From: an uncultured Prevotella sp.
GTDB lineage: Bacteria; Bacteroidota; Bacteroidia; Bacteroidales; Bacteroidaceae
Length of the DNA stretch: 62,472 bases
Direction of reading: 5' to 3'
Assembly: GCA_900539625.1 (NCBI GenBank)
Contig: UQCW01000010.1
Coordinates: 1-62,472, forward strand
Each line of letters opens with the position of its first letter. Positions within the stretch are counted from its first letter, which is position 1. This document shows, piece after piece, positions 50,531 to 59,312 of the stretch. The notes beneath the pieces were generated by a model, which saw only the letters and a program-made list of their open reading frames with translations, was not told where the DNA came from and did no database searches. The position numbers were made by a program, and so were the translations under genes.

Positions 50531-50926
50531 TTATGCCTTGTCGCTCACCTTTTCAAATTTGAGACCGCTCACGTCGCTGTTGAAAATCTGCGACAGGCGT
50601 CCGCTCTGGGTGTATGCCACGCGCAATCGCTCGATGTTTGCAACGCCAGCCTTTTCCTTGGTGTCTGCTGGCGTACCCTTGATGGTCAGTCGAAACGATC
50701 CGAGGTCTCCGAAGCGCACGCTGCTTCCGTCAGTGATGTGCTTGGCAATGCTCATCTGCAACGCCGACAAAACGGCCTTCACGTCGTGTTCCGTCACCGT
50801 ACACTTCTCAGAGATACTGCTGGTGATGCTCAACAATTCCACGTGGTCAACGGGAGCCACCTGGGCATAATACTTCACTTCCTTGGTAATGGGGTTCTTC
50901 TTAGCTTTTGCAATAAATGGAATCAT
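50531..50926 (-). CDS. HU-HIG-type DNA-binding protein (B)
   Basis: 131 residues, a paralogue of the neighbouring protein with the same layout: IPFIAKAKKNPITKEVKYYAQV, VELLSITSSISEKCTVTEHDVKAVLSALQ, and SVRFGDLGSFRLTIKGTPADTK. The C-terminal tail is less basic (SQIFNSDVSGLKFEKVSDKA). The two genes are separated by 186 bases containing repeat relics. Both are on the minus strand, but coexpression is not assured. Confidence 0.9.
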   Translation of the reverse strand: MIPFIAKAKKNPITKEVKYYAQVAPVDHVELLSITSSISEKCTVTEHDVKAVLSALQMSIAKHITDGSSVRFGDLGSFRLTIKGTPADTKEKAGVANIERLRVAYTQSGRLSQIFNSDVSGLKFEKVSDKA

Positions 50927-51221
50927 GGTTTTGATAATTTTTTAAGGTGAATAATTAGTGGTTTGTCTTGATCAGCCTGAAGAGGAGTGTTGGGCGCCCT
51001 TCCGGTGTGGCTCCTCATCCAGCGCTGAATGACAATGCAAAGTTACGACGTCCTCAATGCCCGCTTCCACTTTATGCACTTTAACTCCCCCAAAAAACCA
51101 CACTTTTTTCAGCCCCGAACCCGTTAGTTTCTAACCCATTGCAACTTTTTTGCACGGAAAAATAAAAAAGAACGGGCAGAGGGGTGGAAGAAGAGGGATT
51201 TCTGCCCTTCAGAAATATAAA

Positions 51222-51409
51222 GGGATGTTCTATAAATTAGTTTTAATGGAGATTCTTTATTTAGGATTGACTTGGCCGCTTTTACAGTTCTCACTCGCAT
51301 CTTGCTGTATTTCAAAGACTCACATAGCTCGCTATGCTCGTCTTTGAAATACAACAATCTGCTTCGCGATAAATGTAAAATCGGCTCAAGCTAATTTATA
51401 GAACACCCC
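51222..51409. mobile_element. 188-bp MITE, copy 2, with TAAA target duplication
   Basis: The sequence equals copy 1 (24878-25065) except for G-to-A at the fourth base. The inverted ends are therefore GGGATGTTCTATAAATTAG and CTAATTTATAGAACACCCC. It is flanked by TAAA at 51218-51221 and 51410-51413. Same length, palindromic body and tip (51320-51339). It lies between the HU-HIG gene and the helicase islet. Confidence 0.93.
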
Positions 51410-51456
51410 TAAAACAATTCCCTTCCTTGCCCTTCGTCACATTGACGGAAAATCAT

Positions 51457-51464
51457 TAATTTTG
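51457..51464 (+). promoter_or_regulatory. Candidate -7 box of the helicase gene
   Basis: TAATTTTG fits TAnnTTTG. A TTG lies only 12 bases upstream. It predicts a leader of about 165 bases before the ATG at 51635. Confidence 0.4.
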
Positions 51465-51634
51465 TATGAAGAGGGCTGAAGCGCTTGGCATGGCCACACA
51501 GGTTTCAGCAATGCCAAGCAGAAAACCGATTCTGGTTGCCTCTCCAAAACAGGAAAGTTCATCCTCCCATAGGAACGCAAGCCCGATGCTGTGTCCCTTC
51601 AATATCATGCGGAGGAAATCTATATCATGTGATT

Positions 51635-54600
51635 ATGCAAGACCCGAATATTCCGACAGGTGTTTACGAGCAAATTATCAACCGCCTCTTCAATCTGAAA
51701 TTAAGCAAAATGGACGCTGAGCGTTTCTACATCGGAAAGAAACAGATTTCAAAGGACGACGCGGTTCACATCTTGAGCAAATATCTGCAACGTCTCATCG
51801 AAGTTGCATTCGTTGGCGTGCCCGATGACCAGGAAGTTGGAAAATACACGGATTTTGTCAATTCCGTCATCAAGACCTTAGGCAGGGAGTTTGATGTTGA
51901 CGACACGGAACTTGATTTGATTGATGCCCAAAAGAGCATTCTGACGGCTGTCATCGACCGCACAAACTGCGAATACCCCGACATAGAGAAACACTTGCAG
52001 GCCATTATGCCCGTCACCTCGCTGAGCCGCAGTGCCTTGTTTTTCGGAGGCAGGGGGCCTGCCGACATGGAGAGCGAATTAAACCGCGAGATTCTTTGCT
52101 CTGACGAGATATGTTGGGTGGTGTCTTTCATCAAGACGAGCGGTTTAAACTTGCTGTGGAACAGTTTGAAGAAATTCACAAGCGAAGGAAAAAAACTCCG
52201 CGTCATTACAACCACCTATACGGGGGCAACGGATTACGATGCCGTTGCCCGTTTGTCCATGCTGCCCAACACGGAGGTGAAAATCTCATACGACGGCACG
52301 CAAGACCGTCTGCACGCCAAATCCTATATCTTTCTCAGAAATTCGGGGTTCCACACGGCCTACATCGGTTCCAGTAACCTCTCTCGCTACGCTTTGAAAG
52401 ATGGCAAAGAATGGAACTTTAAAGCCACGCAGTTTGAATTGCCGCAGGTGATAGAAGAGGTGCGCAACTCGTTTGAAACCTATTGGTGTGATGAAACATT
52501 TGAGACGTTCATTCCTGGTGTGAGCGACGAACGGCTGAAAAAGGCGCTGGGCACAGACTGGGAGACCCCGTTGCTTGATTTCTCAGCGCTCGACCTGATG
52601 CGTGCGAAGGATTATCAGCAGGAAATATTGGAAAAACTTGACGTGGAACGCCACGTGCACGGACATTTCCGCAACCTTGTGGTGGCTGCTACGGGTACGG
52701 GAAAAACCGTCATAGCGGCTTTCGACTTCAAACGCTATCGTGAAGCGCATCCCGACTGTCATTTTCTTTTCATTGCCCATCGTCAGGAAATTTTGCGACA
52801 GGCCATGCAGACCTTCCGCATTGTCCTTGACGACCCCAATTTTGGCAGTCTGTGGGACGGCGACCACGAGCCGTCCAGTTATCAACATGTTTTCGCGAGC
52901 AAGGACACATTGCGTAATCGCTTGGATGGTTTGCAACTCACGGCAGATTATTACCAATATATGGTGGTGGATGAAGTGCACCACATTGTGGCTCCGACAT
53001 ACGTCAAACTGATGACATGCTTCAAGCCCCAAATCCTTCTCGGTTTGACAGCCACGCCTGAGCGTACTAATGAACAAGAAGATATTACGGTTTTCTTTGA
53101 TGGGCACATTTCTGCGGAAATCCGTCTGCCGGCAGCCCTCAACGCCGGCCTCCTTGCGCCTTTCCATTATTATGGCATACCCGACAATGTGGATTTGTCG
53201 GAAGTGAAATGGAGCGGACATGGTTACGATATAGCCGAATTGTCGCGCATTTACACGCAGAACGATTTTCGAACGGGGCTCATTCTGAAGAAGATGCAGG
53301 AATATATTGGAAACAGCCACCTGCACCGCGTGCGGGCGCTTTGCTTCTGTGTCGACAAGGAGCATGCCAAATTCATGAATGCGAAGTTCACGTTGGCAGG
53401 ACTGAAAACGGCGGTGCTGACGAGCGACGATAGCGACCGCCATCGCCTTCTCGTGAAAAAGCAGCTTCAGGCTGGCACCATCAATTACCTCTTCGTCGTC
53501 GACCTCTTTAATGAAGGTGTGGACATTCCTGAAATCGACACGATTCTCTTCCTCCGTCCAACGGAGAGCGTCACGGTGTTCCTTCAGCAGTTTGGCCGAG
53601 GCCTGCGTCTGCATAAAGGCAAAGACCACCTCACTGTGCTCGACTTTGTGGGCCATTCGCGTGCGGAGTTTAGCTATAAAGACCGCTTTGAGGCGTTGAT
53701 AGGCCGTCATTCGCGCAACATCAAAGACGAGATAGAGGGCGGTTTCACAAATGCCCCCTTCGGATGCAAAATCATATTGGAAGACAAGGCAAAAGAAGAA
53801 ATCCTTGCCAACATCGAGGGGTATCTTCGAAGCTTGAATAAAAACCGAATAATCAAGGAGATAGCGGCTTATCATAAAGTTTGCAAAAACACGTTTTCTT
53901 TGAAGGGCTTCTTGGCTTATAGTCATGTGCCGTTCCATAAGCTCTATGGCAGCCAGACGTGGGGCGAACTGTGTCAGTTGGCAGGTGTCAAGAAAGAAGT
54001 GTCTGCCCATTCAGCCCAGATAAGATACGCGGTCAGAACCAAGTGGCTGGCAACAGATTCGTTTTCCTATCTCACTCAGCTGCTGCGCTTTGCCGAATGC
54101 GGATTCAGATGCGATGTGGCCGCTTTTTCCGAAAAGGAGAGGCGGTGTGCTGTGATGCTCTACTACGATTTGTTTGACAAGGCAGGCTTTTACCCCAATC
54201 TTGAAAGCATGTTTTCCGACCTGGCCTCCGATCATTTGTTCATTCAGGAGTTCAAGGAAGTCATCTCTTATTTGAGGGAAAAATGTTCTGCGCCAAAGAA
54301 AGAAGATAATTCTGTTTATCGGGAATGGAACCCGCTCCATTTGCATGGCGTGTACACCAAAGCACAAATACAGGCGGCACTTGGCCTTTCAACCATTGAG
54401 CGCAAGTCGTCTTCGCGCGAAGGTTTCGAACGCTTGAAGGATATTAAACTGGAAGCCATGTATGTCGACATCATTAAGCAACGTGAGGAGGGCTCTATGA
54501 CGGCATATAAAGACTACGCCCAAAATCGCGAGTTCTTCCATTGGGAAACGCAAAACCGTGTGCGCGAAGGCAGTCGTGAGGCTGAGGCTTACCGAAACGG

Positions 54601-54799
54601 CGAAAACAACATGCTCTTGTTCGTCCGACAGCAGGTGGAACATCCCGAATATGGTTGCAGAATGGGATTCACCTATCTCGGACAGGTAACAATGAAGAGC
54701 ATAGAGGGGTCGAAGCCGATGCAAATCGTGTGGCATTTAAATACGCCGATGCCTGAGGCAACCTATGCTTTCGCAAGCCAGTATAAGGCCATCGGGTGA
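51635..54799 (+). CDS. PLD-nuclease-like / SF2 helicase / DUF3427 protein
   Basis: 1054 residues from the ATG at 51635 (MQDPNIPTGVYEQIINRLFNLKL). GGAGGA at 51611 is rather far upstream, so the start is moderately sure. Residues about 120-320 form a phospholipase D-like domain with H227xK229 and GSSN at 245-248. The SF2 helicase core (about 330-720) has ATGTGKT near 352-358, DEVHH from 446, TATPER from 472, DLFNEGVDIPEI and QFGRGLR at 652-658. About residues 880-1050 match DUF3427. Relatives are annotated as type III Res-like proteins and often occur in defence islands. A cognate methylase is absent. DNA processing is expected, target unknown. Confidence 0.9.
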   Translation: MQDPNIPTGVYEQIINRLFNLKLSKMDAERFYIGKKQISKDDAVHILSKYLQRLIEVAFVGVPDDQEVGKYTDFVNSVIKTLGREFDVDDTELDLIDAQKSILTAVIDRTNCEYPDIEKHLQAIMPVTSLSRSALFFGGRGPADMESELNREILCSDEICWVVSFIKTSGLNLLWNSLKKFTSEGKKLRVITTTYTGATDYDAVARLSMLPNTEVKISYDGTQDRLHAKSYIFLRNSGFHTAYIGSSNLSRYALKDGKEWNFKATQFELPQVIEEVRNSFETYWCDETFETFIPGVSDERLKKALGTDWETPLLDFSALDLMRAKDYQQEILEKLDVERHVHGHFRNLVVAATGTGKTVIAAFDFKRYREAHPDCHFLFIAHRQEILRQAMQTFRIVLDDPNFGSLWDGDHEPSSYQHVFASKDTLRNRLDGLQLTADYYQYMVVDEVHHIVAPTYVKLMTCFKPQILLGLTATPERTNEQEDITVFFDGHISAEIRLPAALNAGLLAPFHYYGIPDNVDLSEVKWSGHGYDIAELSRIYTQNDFRTGLILKKMQEYIGNSHLHRVRALCFCVDKEHAKFMNAKFTLAGLKTAVLTSDDSDRHRLLVKKQLQAGTINYLFVVDLFNEGVDIPEIDTILFLRPTESVTVFLQQFGRGLRLHKGKDHLTVLDFVGHSRAEFSYKDRFEALIGRHSRNIKDEIEGGFTNAPFGCKIILEDKAKEEILANIEGYLRSLNKNRIIKEIAAYHKVCKNTFSLKGFLAYSHVPFHKLYGSQTWGELCQLAGVKKEVSAHSAQIRYAVRTKWLATDSFSYLTQLLRFAECGFRCDVAAFSEKERRCAVMLYYDLFDKAGFYPNLESMFSDLASDHLFIQEFKEVISYLREKCSAPKKEDNSVYREWNPLHLHGVYTKAQIQAALGLSTIERKSSSREGFERLKDIKLEAMYVDIIKQREEGSMTAYKDYAQNREFFHWETQNRVREGSREAEAYRNGENNMLLFVRQQVEHPEYGCRMGFTYLGQVTMKSIEGSKPMQIVWHLNTPMPEATYAFASQYKAIG

Positions 54800-54912
54800 A
54801 TATGCAGGAGGAGATTTTGTAAGATATTTACAATCAGCGAATTGCGCAAGATTAAAAAAGAATGAAGCAGATAGGAACAAAACTCTTTTCGCAGCGTGAT
54901 AATCATAAAGAA

Positions 54913-54920
54913 AAGGAGGT
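54913..54920 (+). promoter_or_regulatory. Strong ribosome-binding site deciding the DUF1016 start
   Basis: AAGGAGGT lies 7 bases before the ATG at 54928. Such a perfect Shine-Dalgarno is unusual among the genes of this window and excludes the in-frame ATG at 54862. Confidence 0.8.
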
Positions 54921-54927
54921 ATGTGAC

Positions 54928-55983
54928 ATGAATGAGCCAAAGAAACATATTATGGAGGACGGTATCGTCCATACAAATTCCGATTACCAACACTTGGTGA
55001 GTGACATCTCACAATTGTGGTGTCAAGCCAAGGAAAACGCCTATACTGCCGTAAATACGGAGTTGCTGACGTCAAACTGGCTAACAGGTAAGTATATCGT
55101 TGAGTTTGAGCAGGGAGGAAAAGAAAGAGCTGAGTACGGAAAGCAGTTGCTCACAAATCTTGCAAAGGACTTGACCATAAGAAATGGTAAGGGATTTAAT
55201 CGTAGTAACTTGACTTATATGAGGAAGTTGTATCTTGCATTCCCAAAAAGTGGGACGCTGTCCCACAAATTGACGTGGAGCCATTATTACGAATTGTTGA
55301 AATGCGATGACCCTATGGAGCGGCAGTTCTATATGAAGCAATGCATCAATGAGGGTTGGAAGGTAAGGGAGCTGAAACGCCAAATGAAGAGCTGTTTGTT
55401 TCAGCGTTTGGCTTTGAGCACCGACAAGGAGGGCGTATTGGCTTTGGCAAATGAGGGGCATCAGGTGATGACCGCCGAAGATATCATCCGCGACCCATTC
55501 GTGTTGGAGTTTACTGGACTTCCTAAGAAAAAACGCTACAAAGAGAGTGAATTAGAGAATGCGCTGAAAACCAATATGGAACAGTTCCTTCTTGAACTCG
55601 GACGAGGTTTTGCTTTTATTGGCAGACAGTATGTGATACCAGTTGGTGGCAGACAGCTAAAGGTGGACTTGGTGTTTTACCACTGCATCTTGAAATGCTA
55701 TGTGCTGATAGACCTCAAGCGGGCAGAGATTAAGCATGGCGACATTGGGCAGATGAACCTATATCTCAATTATTTCAAGACTGAGATATGTCAGCCCGAC
55801 GATAATCCCCCTATAGGTATCGTGCTTGGCGCACGCAAGGATGAGCTGCTGATGGAATATGCGCTGCAAGGTATTACTAACCAACTCTTTGCCGCTCGCT
55901 ATCAACTCTACTTGCCTAAGAGGGAGGAACTGCAAGCCGAGTTAGACAAATTGTTGAATCAAACGAAAGAGGACCGAGTATGA
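54928..55983 (+). CDS. DUF1016 / YhcG-family PD-(D/E)xK nuclease-like protein
   Basis: 351 residues. The N-terminal DUF1016_N helical domain (about 15-165: NTELLTSNWLTGKYIVEFEQGGKERAEYGKQLLTNLAKDL, LTWSHYYELLKCDDPMERQFY) precedes a PD-(D/E)xK nuclease domain (about 200-340) with VDLVFYH and IDLKR as the catalytic D...DxK pattern, then DIGQMNLYLNYF. Such genes commonly sit inside type I restriction-modification loci. Here the stop overlaps the ATG of an hsdS remnant (ATGA), which supports that origin. It starts 129 bases after the helicase gene. More A/T-rich than the housekeeping genes, consistent with transfer. Confidence 0.92.
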   Translation: MNEPKKHIMEDGIVHTNSDYQHLVSDISQLWCQAKENAYTAVNTELLTSNWLTGKYIVEFEQGGKERAEYGKQLLTNLAKDLTIRNGKGFNRSNLTYMRKLYLAFPKSGTLSHKLTWSHYYELLKCDDPMERQFYMKQCINEGWKVRELKRQMKSCLFQRLALSTDKEGVLALANEGHQVMTAEDIIRDPFVLEFTGLPKKKRYKESELENALKTNMEQFLLELGRGFAFIGRQYVIPVGGRQLKVDLVFYHCILKCYVLIDLKRAEIKHGDIGQMNLYLNYFKTEICQPDDNPPIGIVLGARKDELLMEYALQGITNQLFAARYQLYLPKREELQAELDKLLNQTKEDRV

Positions 55984-56098
55984 ATGAACCAAAAATAAGA
56001 TTCAAAGGATTTGAGGGGAGTGGGAGAAAGTGAAAGCTGATGCGATTTTCAAAACTGTAAATGAAAGGAACAGACCTGATTTACCAGTATTATTTTAG
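55980..56098 (+). pseudogene. Remnant of a type I restriction specificity gene (hsdS)
   Basis: The ATG overlaps the DUF1016 stop. It reads MNEPKIRFKGFEGSGRK and then stops at 56031. Adding one G to the run at 56015-56018 restores GFEGEWEKVKADAIFKTVNE followed by RNRPDLPVLF and a stop at 56096. MNEPKIRFKGFEGEW and ERN-PDLPVL are typical openings of HsdS target-recognition subunits, which are normally about 400 residues. So only the first 40 residues survive, with a frameshift. No hsdM or hsdR is in the window. Confidence 0.72.
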
Positions 56099-56131
56099 CT
56101 TATCATCTAACCCCGAAATTTAAGAAAATAA

Positions 56132-56545
56132 ATGAATCAGAGAAAGACAATTGAAGTCGTGGCGGCCGTCATCTGTGACGGCGAAAGGGTGTTTGCCACA
56201 CAGAGAGGCTACGGCGAATGGAAGGACTGGTGGGAGTTCCCTGGCGGAAAAATGGAGCCAGGAGAGACGCCAGAGGAGGCGCTGGTGAGAGAAATCAGGG
56301 AGGAACTGGCAACGGAGATTGTAGTCGGACCGCTGCTCACAACGGTGGAGCACGACTATCCGAAGTTCCATCTCATCATGCATTGCTACCTCTGTCGGGT
56401 GGGCAGCGGAAAACTCACGCTGTTGGAACATGAGGCGGCGCGGTGGCTGTTGCGCAGCGAATTGGATTCTGTGGAGTGGCTACCGGCCGACGAGCCTGTG
56501 GTAAGGATGGTGGCTGGGATGCAGAAGGCGGTTGGGAACGCTTGA
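56132..56545 (+). CDS. NUDIX hydrolase, MutT-like (deoxy)nucleoside triphosphate pyrophosphohydrolase
   Basis: 137 residues. The Nudix box GGKMEPGETPEEALVREIREEL fits GX5EX7REUXEE. The opening TIEVVAAVICDGERVFATQRGYGEWKDWWEFPGGK is typical of the MutT branch, which clears 8-oxo-dGTP and similar nucleotides. Gene end SVEWLPADEPVV fits as well. It may be an ordinary chromosomal gene flanking the defence-like islet. Confidence 0.93.
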   Translation: MNQRKTIEVVAAVICDGERVFATQRGYGEWKDWWEFPGGKMEPGETPEEALVREIREELATEIVVGPLLTTVEHDYPKFHLIMHCYLCRVGSGKLTLLEHEAARWLLRSELDSVEWLPADEPVVRMVAGMQKAVGNA

Positions 56546-56576
56546 TGATGGTGGCGGAAATATGGTTGTTGATTCA

Positions 56577-56697
56577 ATCCCTATACTTTTTAGCGAACGC
56601 GGGACGGGGTACGACCGAACGCAGGACGAGACGCAATCGAACGTAGGGCGAGACGCAATCGAACGCAGGACGGCGTTCGCTAAAAAGTATAGGGACT
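56577..56697. repeat. 22-bp tandem repeats between perfect inverted ends (copy 2)
   Basis: TCCCTATACTTTTTAGCGAA at the left and its exact inverse at the right (GCGTTCGCTAAAAAGTATAG then GGA) frame three and a half 22-bp units. It is nearly identical to 17234-17346 and has the more complete right end. It lies about 30 bases downstream of the mutT-like stop and shows no coding capacity. The extruded hairpin would have a 22-bp stem. Confidence 0.88.
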
Positions 56698-56771
56698 GGA
56701 TTTTCCTGCCTTCCGTCTGTTGTTGTTGAACCGCGAGGTGAAGTCAGATTGTGCGCCGATGTGCGCTTTCA

Positions 56772-56819
56772 AAAAAACGACCGGCCACAAGCGCCTTTAG
56801 ATGGCGTGTGGCCGGTCGG
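56772..56819 (-). terminator. Terminator of the beta-barrel gene
   Basis: CGACCGGCCACAAGCGCC (56779-56796) pairs with GGCGTGTGGCCGGTCG (to 56819) with one mismatch, and seven T follow on the minus strand. Confidence 0.88.
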
Positions 56820-56872
56820 TTGATGAATATGTAGTTCCGTCGGCGGGGTGGCCGGGGAACAGGCACGGAGGG

Positions 56873-57505
56873 TTAGAAATAAATCGTGGCCTGTGCGGTG
56901 AAGGTGTTGGCACGAATGTCGTTGTTCGTTGAGCCGCCGATCATGCTGCCGTTGCCGGAATATTCTAAGAGCGTTTTGCCAGTGTCGCTCAGCGCGAAGT
57001 TGTAGCCCACGCCGATTTCCAGGTGGCCCAATACCTTGACGCCGCCGCCCACGTTCCATGTGGTGGCCATATTCTCGCGTTCAAACATGCCGTTGCCAAA
57101 GGTGTAGTCCTTGTTGCCGATGTTGAAGTCAAACTGCGGACCCGTGGTGAGGAACACAGAGGCGATGCTGCCAAGGCCGATGCTGTAGCGCAGATTGACG
57201 GGGACAGAGATGCTGCGGCTCGTTTCGTAGGTCGTGCTTTCGAGCGCACACAACTGGTATTTCTGCTGCGAATAAAGCAGCGCACCGTCGAGGCCGAAGC
57301 CCATGGCGAGGTTGAGGTGAGCCTTCGGGCCGATAAACCATCCAGCTTGGTTGTCGGAGCTGAAGATGTTTTTCTTTTCTCCCTTCACTTTCAGTTTCGT
57401 CAAGTTCAAACCGCCAGTCACGCCCCAGTCAAAACCGAAGGCCGAAGCCGGTGTGGCCCATGCCATAGAGAGCAAAAGGGCCAGTGTCATCATGATTTTC
57501 TTCAT
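56873..57505 (-). CDS. Outer-membrane beta-barrel (OMP_b-brl / PorT-like) protein
   Basis: 210 residues with a signal peptide ending TPASA. FDWGVTGGLNLTKLKV, GWFIGPKAHLNLAMGFGLDGALLYSQQKY, ISVPVNLRYSIGL and the final AQATIYF (C-terminal aromatic) describe a small 8-10-stranded barrel of the kind widespread in Bacteroidetes (porin family / PorT). Specific role unknown. The gene stands alone between a terminator and the repeat at 57.5 kb. Confidence 0.87.
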   Translation of the reverse strand: MKKIMMTLALLLSMAWATPASAFGFDWGVTGGLNLTKLKVKGEKKNIFSSDNQAGWFIGPKAHLNLAMGFGLDGALLYSQQKYQLCALESTTYETSRSISVPVNLRYSIGLGSIASVFLTTGPQFDFNIGNKDYTFGNGMFERENMATTWNVGGGVKVLGHLEIGVGYNFALSDTGKTLLEYSGNGSMIGGSTNNDIRANTFTAQATIYF

Positions 57506-57537
57506 TGTCTTTTAGTATTTATTTGGTTGTTATTTGG

Positions 57538-57719
57538 TAATGGTGAAAGAATAAGTTGACCTATTTTGACCTGTATTTTTGTTGCTTTTGGTATTTGGAA
57601 GAGGGAGCATAGCGGGCTATGTGACCGATGACAAATACCAAAAACGGCAAAAAGACAGGGCATAAGAAATAACTCCTTACTCCACAAAATTGGTCAAGTT
57701 ATTTTTTTACCATTACTTA
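57538..57719. mobile_element. AGTAATGG-ended hairpin element, full-length copy
   Basis: Left TAATGGTGAAAGAATAAGTT and right (reversed) TAATGGTAAAAAAATAACTT are inverted ends of about 35 bp. The centre is a stem TTTTGGTATTTG / CAAATACCAAAA with the tip GAGCATAGCGGGCTATGTGA (57605-57624). The copy at 21521-21616 is the same sequence minus this centre. It starts three bases beyond the nhaD stop codon and probably also ends nhaD transcription. Confidence 0.87.
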
Positions 57720-57722
57720 GGA

Positions 57723-59066
57723 TTACATGCCAAGCATTTTCTCAACGGCATAGGCACCAATGCCGGCTAAATAGCCAACGAAGGCAATCCACGTGATGTG
57801 GCGCATATACCATCCGAAGGTGATTTTCTCCAGTCCCATCACCACCACGCCGGCAGCCGAACCGATGATGAGCATAGAGCCTCCCACGCCGGCACAGTAG
57901 GCGAGCAACTGCCAGAAGATGCCGTCAACGGCGAAGTCGGTGCCTGGAAGAATGTCATACATGCCCATGCAGCCAGCCACAAGGGGCACGTTGTCGACAA
58001 TGCTGGAAACGACACCGATGACGCCCGTCACGATGTAGTGGTTGCCGCCAGAGGCTTCGTTGAGCGCCTGTCCGAAGGTTCTCAGAACGCCCGTTTCCTG
58101 CAGGGTGGCCACAGCCATCAGGATGCCGAGGAAGAAGAGGATGGTGCTCATGTCGATGCGTTTGAGCAACTGCGTCACGCGCATCTGCATGTTCTCGTCA
58201 ACATGGCCCTTAGAGCGGTAGAAAAATTCCGTGATGCTCCAGAGCAGACCCAGCACGAGCAGGATGCCCATGAAAGGAGGCAGACCCGTGAGGAAACGGA
58301 AGATGGGCACGAAGATGAGGCCGCCCACACCGATGAAGAACACCATGTTGCGTTCCAAACGTGAGAAATGGAGCGCATCGCCAGCTTCTGCCGTGTGGTT
58401 CGTTTCCAACTGTCCTTTGAGCTTGAACTGCAGCAGGAATGTCGGCACCACCACTGAGACGATGGAAGGAATGAGGAGTTCCGTGATGACGCCACCCGTC
58501 GTGATGTTGCCCTTGATCCAGAGCATGATGGTCGTGACGTCGCCGATGGGCGAGAATGCGCCGCCTGCGTTGGCCGAGAGAATGATGCAGGAGGCATAGA
58601 TGAGTCGGTCTTTATGGTCTTTCACCAGCTTGCGCAACACCATGATCATCACGATGCTTGTTGTGAGGTTGTCGAGCACGGCTGAGAGCACAAACGTCAT
58701 AAACGTCACGCGCCATAGCAGCGTGTGCTTGTGTTTGGTTTGCAAACGGTCGCGAACAAAGTTGAAACCGCCGTTGGCGTCCACGATTTCCACGATGGTC
58801 ATAGCGCCCATGAGGAAGAACAGGATTTCGCAGGTGTCGCCAAGGTGTGAGAGCAGGATGTGCTCGTTGACCCACTGGGACACGTCGGCAGCGGCAACGT
58901 TCACGCCGCGGAAACTTTGGATGAAGGAGCCGGCATCAAGCATGTAGAGCACCCAGCATCCAACACACATCAGCAGGGCGGGGGCCGCCTTGTTGATCTT
59001 CAAAACGCTCTCAAGAGCTATGCAGAGATAGCCGATGACAAACAGAGCAACGATAAATGTAATCAT
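57723..59066 (-). CDS. nhaD: Na+/H+ antiporter NhaD
   Basis: 447 residues from the ATG at 59066 (MITFIVALFVIGYLCIALESVLKINKAAPALLMC); upstream codons give a non-membrane leader. About 11-12 membrane helices. Family motifs: EIVDANGGFNFV, LDNLTTSIVMIMVLRKL, LSANAGGAFSPIGDVTTIMLWIKG, and IVDNVPLVAGCMGMYD. NhaD exchanges sodium or lithium for protons, helping growth at high Na+ or pH. The gene has no obvious partners. Confidence 0.95.
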   Translation of the reverse strand: MITFIVALFVIGYLCIALESVLKINKAAPALLMCVGCWVLYMLDAGSFIQSFRGVNVAAADVSQWVNEHILLSHLGDTCEILFFLMGAMTIVEIVDANGGFNFVRDRLQTKHKHTLLWRVTFMTFVLSAVLDNLTTSIVMIMVLRKLVKDHKDRLIYASCIILSANAGGAFSPIGDVTTIMLWIKGNITTGGVITELLIPSIVSVVVPTFLLQFKLKGQLETNHTAEAGDALHFSRLERNMVFFIGVGGLIFVPIFRFLTGLPPFMGILLVLGLLWSITEFFYRSKGHVDENMQMRVTQLLKRIDMSTILFFLGILMAVATLQETGVLRTFGQALNEASGGNHYIVTGVIGVVSSIVDNVPLVAGCMGMYDILPGTDFAVDGIFWQLLAYCAGVGGSMLIIGSAAGVVVMGLEKITFGWYMRHITWIAFVGYLAGIGAYAVEKMLGM

Positions 59067-59270
59067 GTAGTGTTTAGTATTTTGGTTTTGGTGATTATTT
59101 CTCTCGAGGAATCGCCAAGGGGCTGTCGGCGCGTAATTTTTCAGTGACAAACCTCCAGCGGGGTGTTTTCCGCCTATTCTGTGGTGCAAAGAACGGCAAA
59201 AAAATCGAGGAAGCCAAAGATTTTCAGTGTCAATCTCGTTACAGGATGATAAAAGCCGTGTCGGGAGCCG

Positions 59271-59299
59271 TTGTATTCGAAAAAAATGATGTAATTTTG
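59271..59299 (+). promoter_or_regulatory. Promoter of the tRNA-Arg gene
   Basis: TTG (59271-59273), 18 bases, then TAATTTTG (59292-59299), 13 bases before the mature tRNA 5' end. Spacing and boxes fit the Bacteroidetes consensus. Confidence 0.75.
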
Positions 59300-59312
59300 T
59301 CTGTGCAGAAGC

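Larger units (their letters stand above)
50927..51634. other. 700-base region before the helicase gene
   Basis: Holds the HU promoter area, the second 188-bp MITE copy (51222-51409) and a -7 box (51457). Open frames starting at 51466 and 51485 overlap the helicase gene's leader and look non-coding. Otherwise nothing recognised. Confidence 0.6.

Noticed and set aside
51485..51634. Fifty-residue N-terminal extension of the helicase
   Set aside because: The extension looks unlike the rest of the protein and of its family; the ATG at 51635 gives a sensible start.
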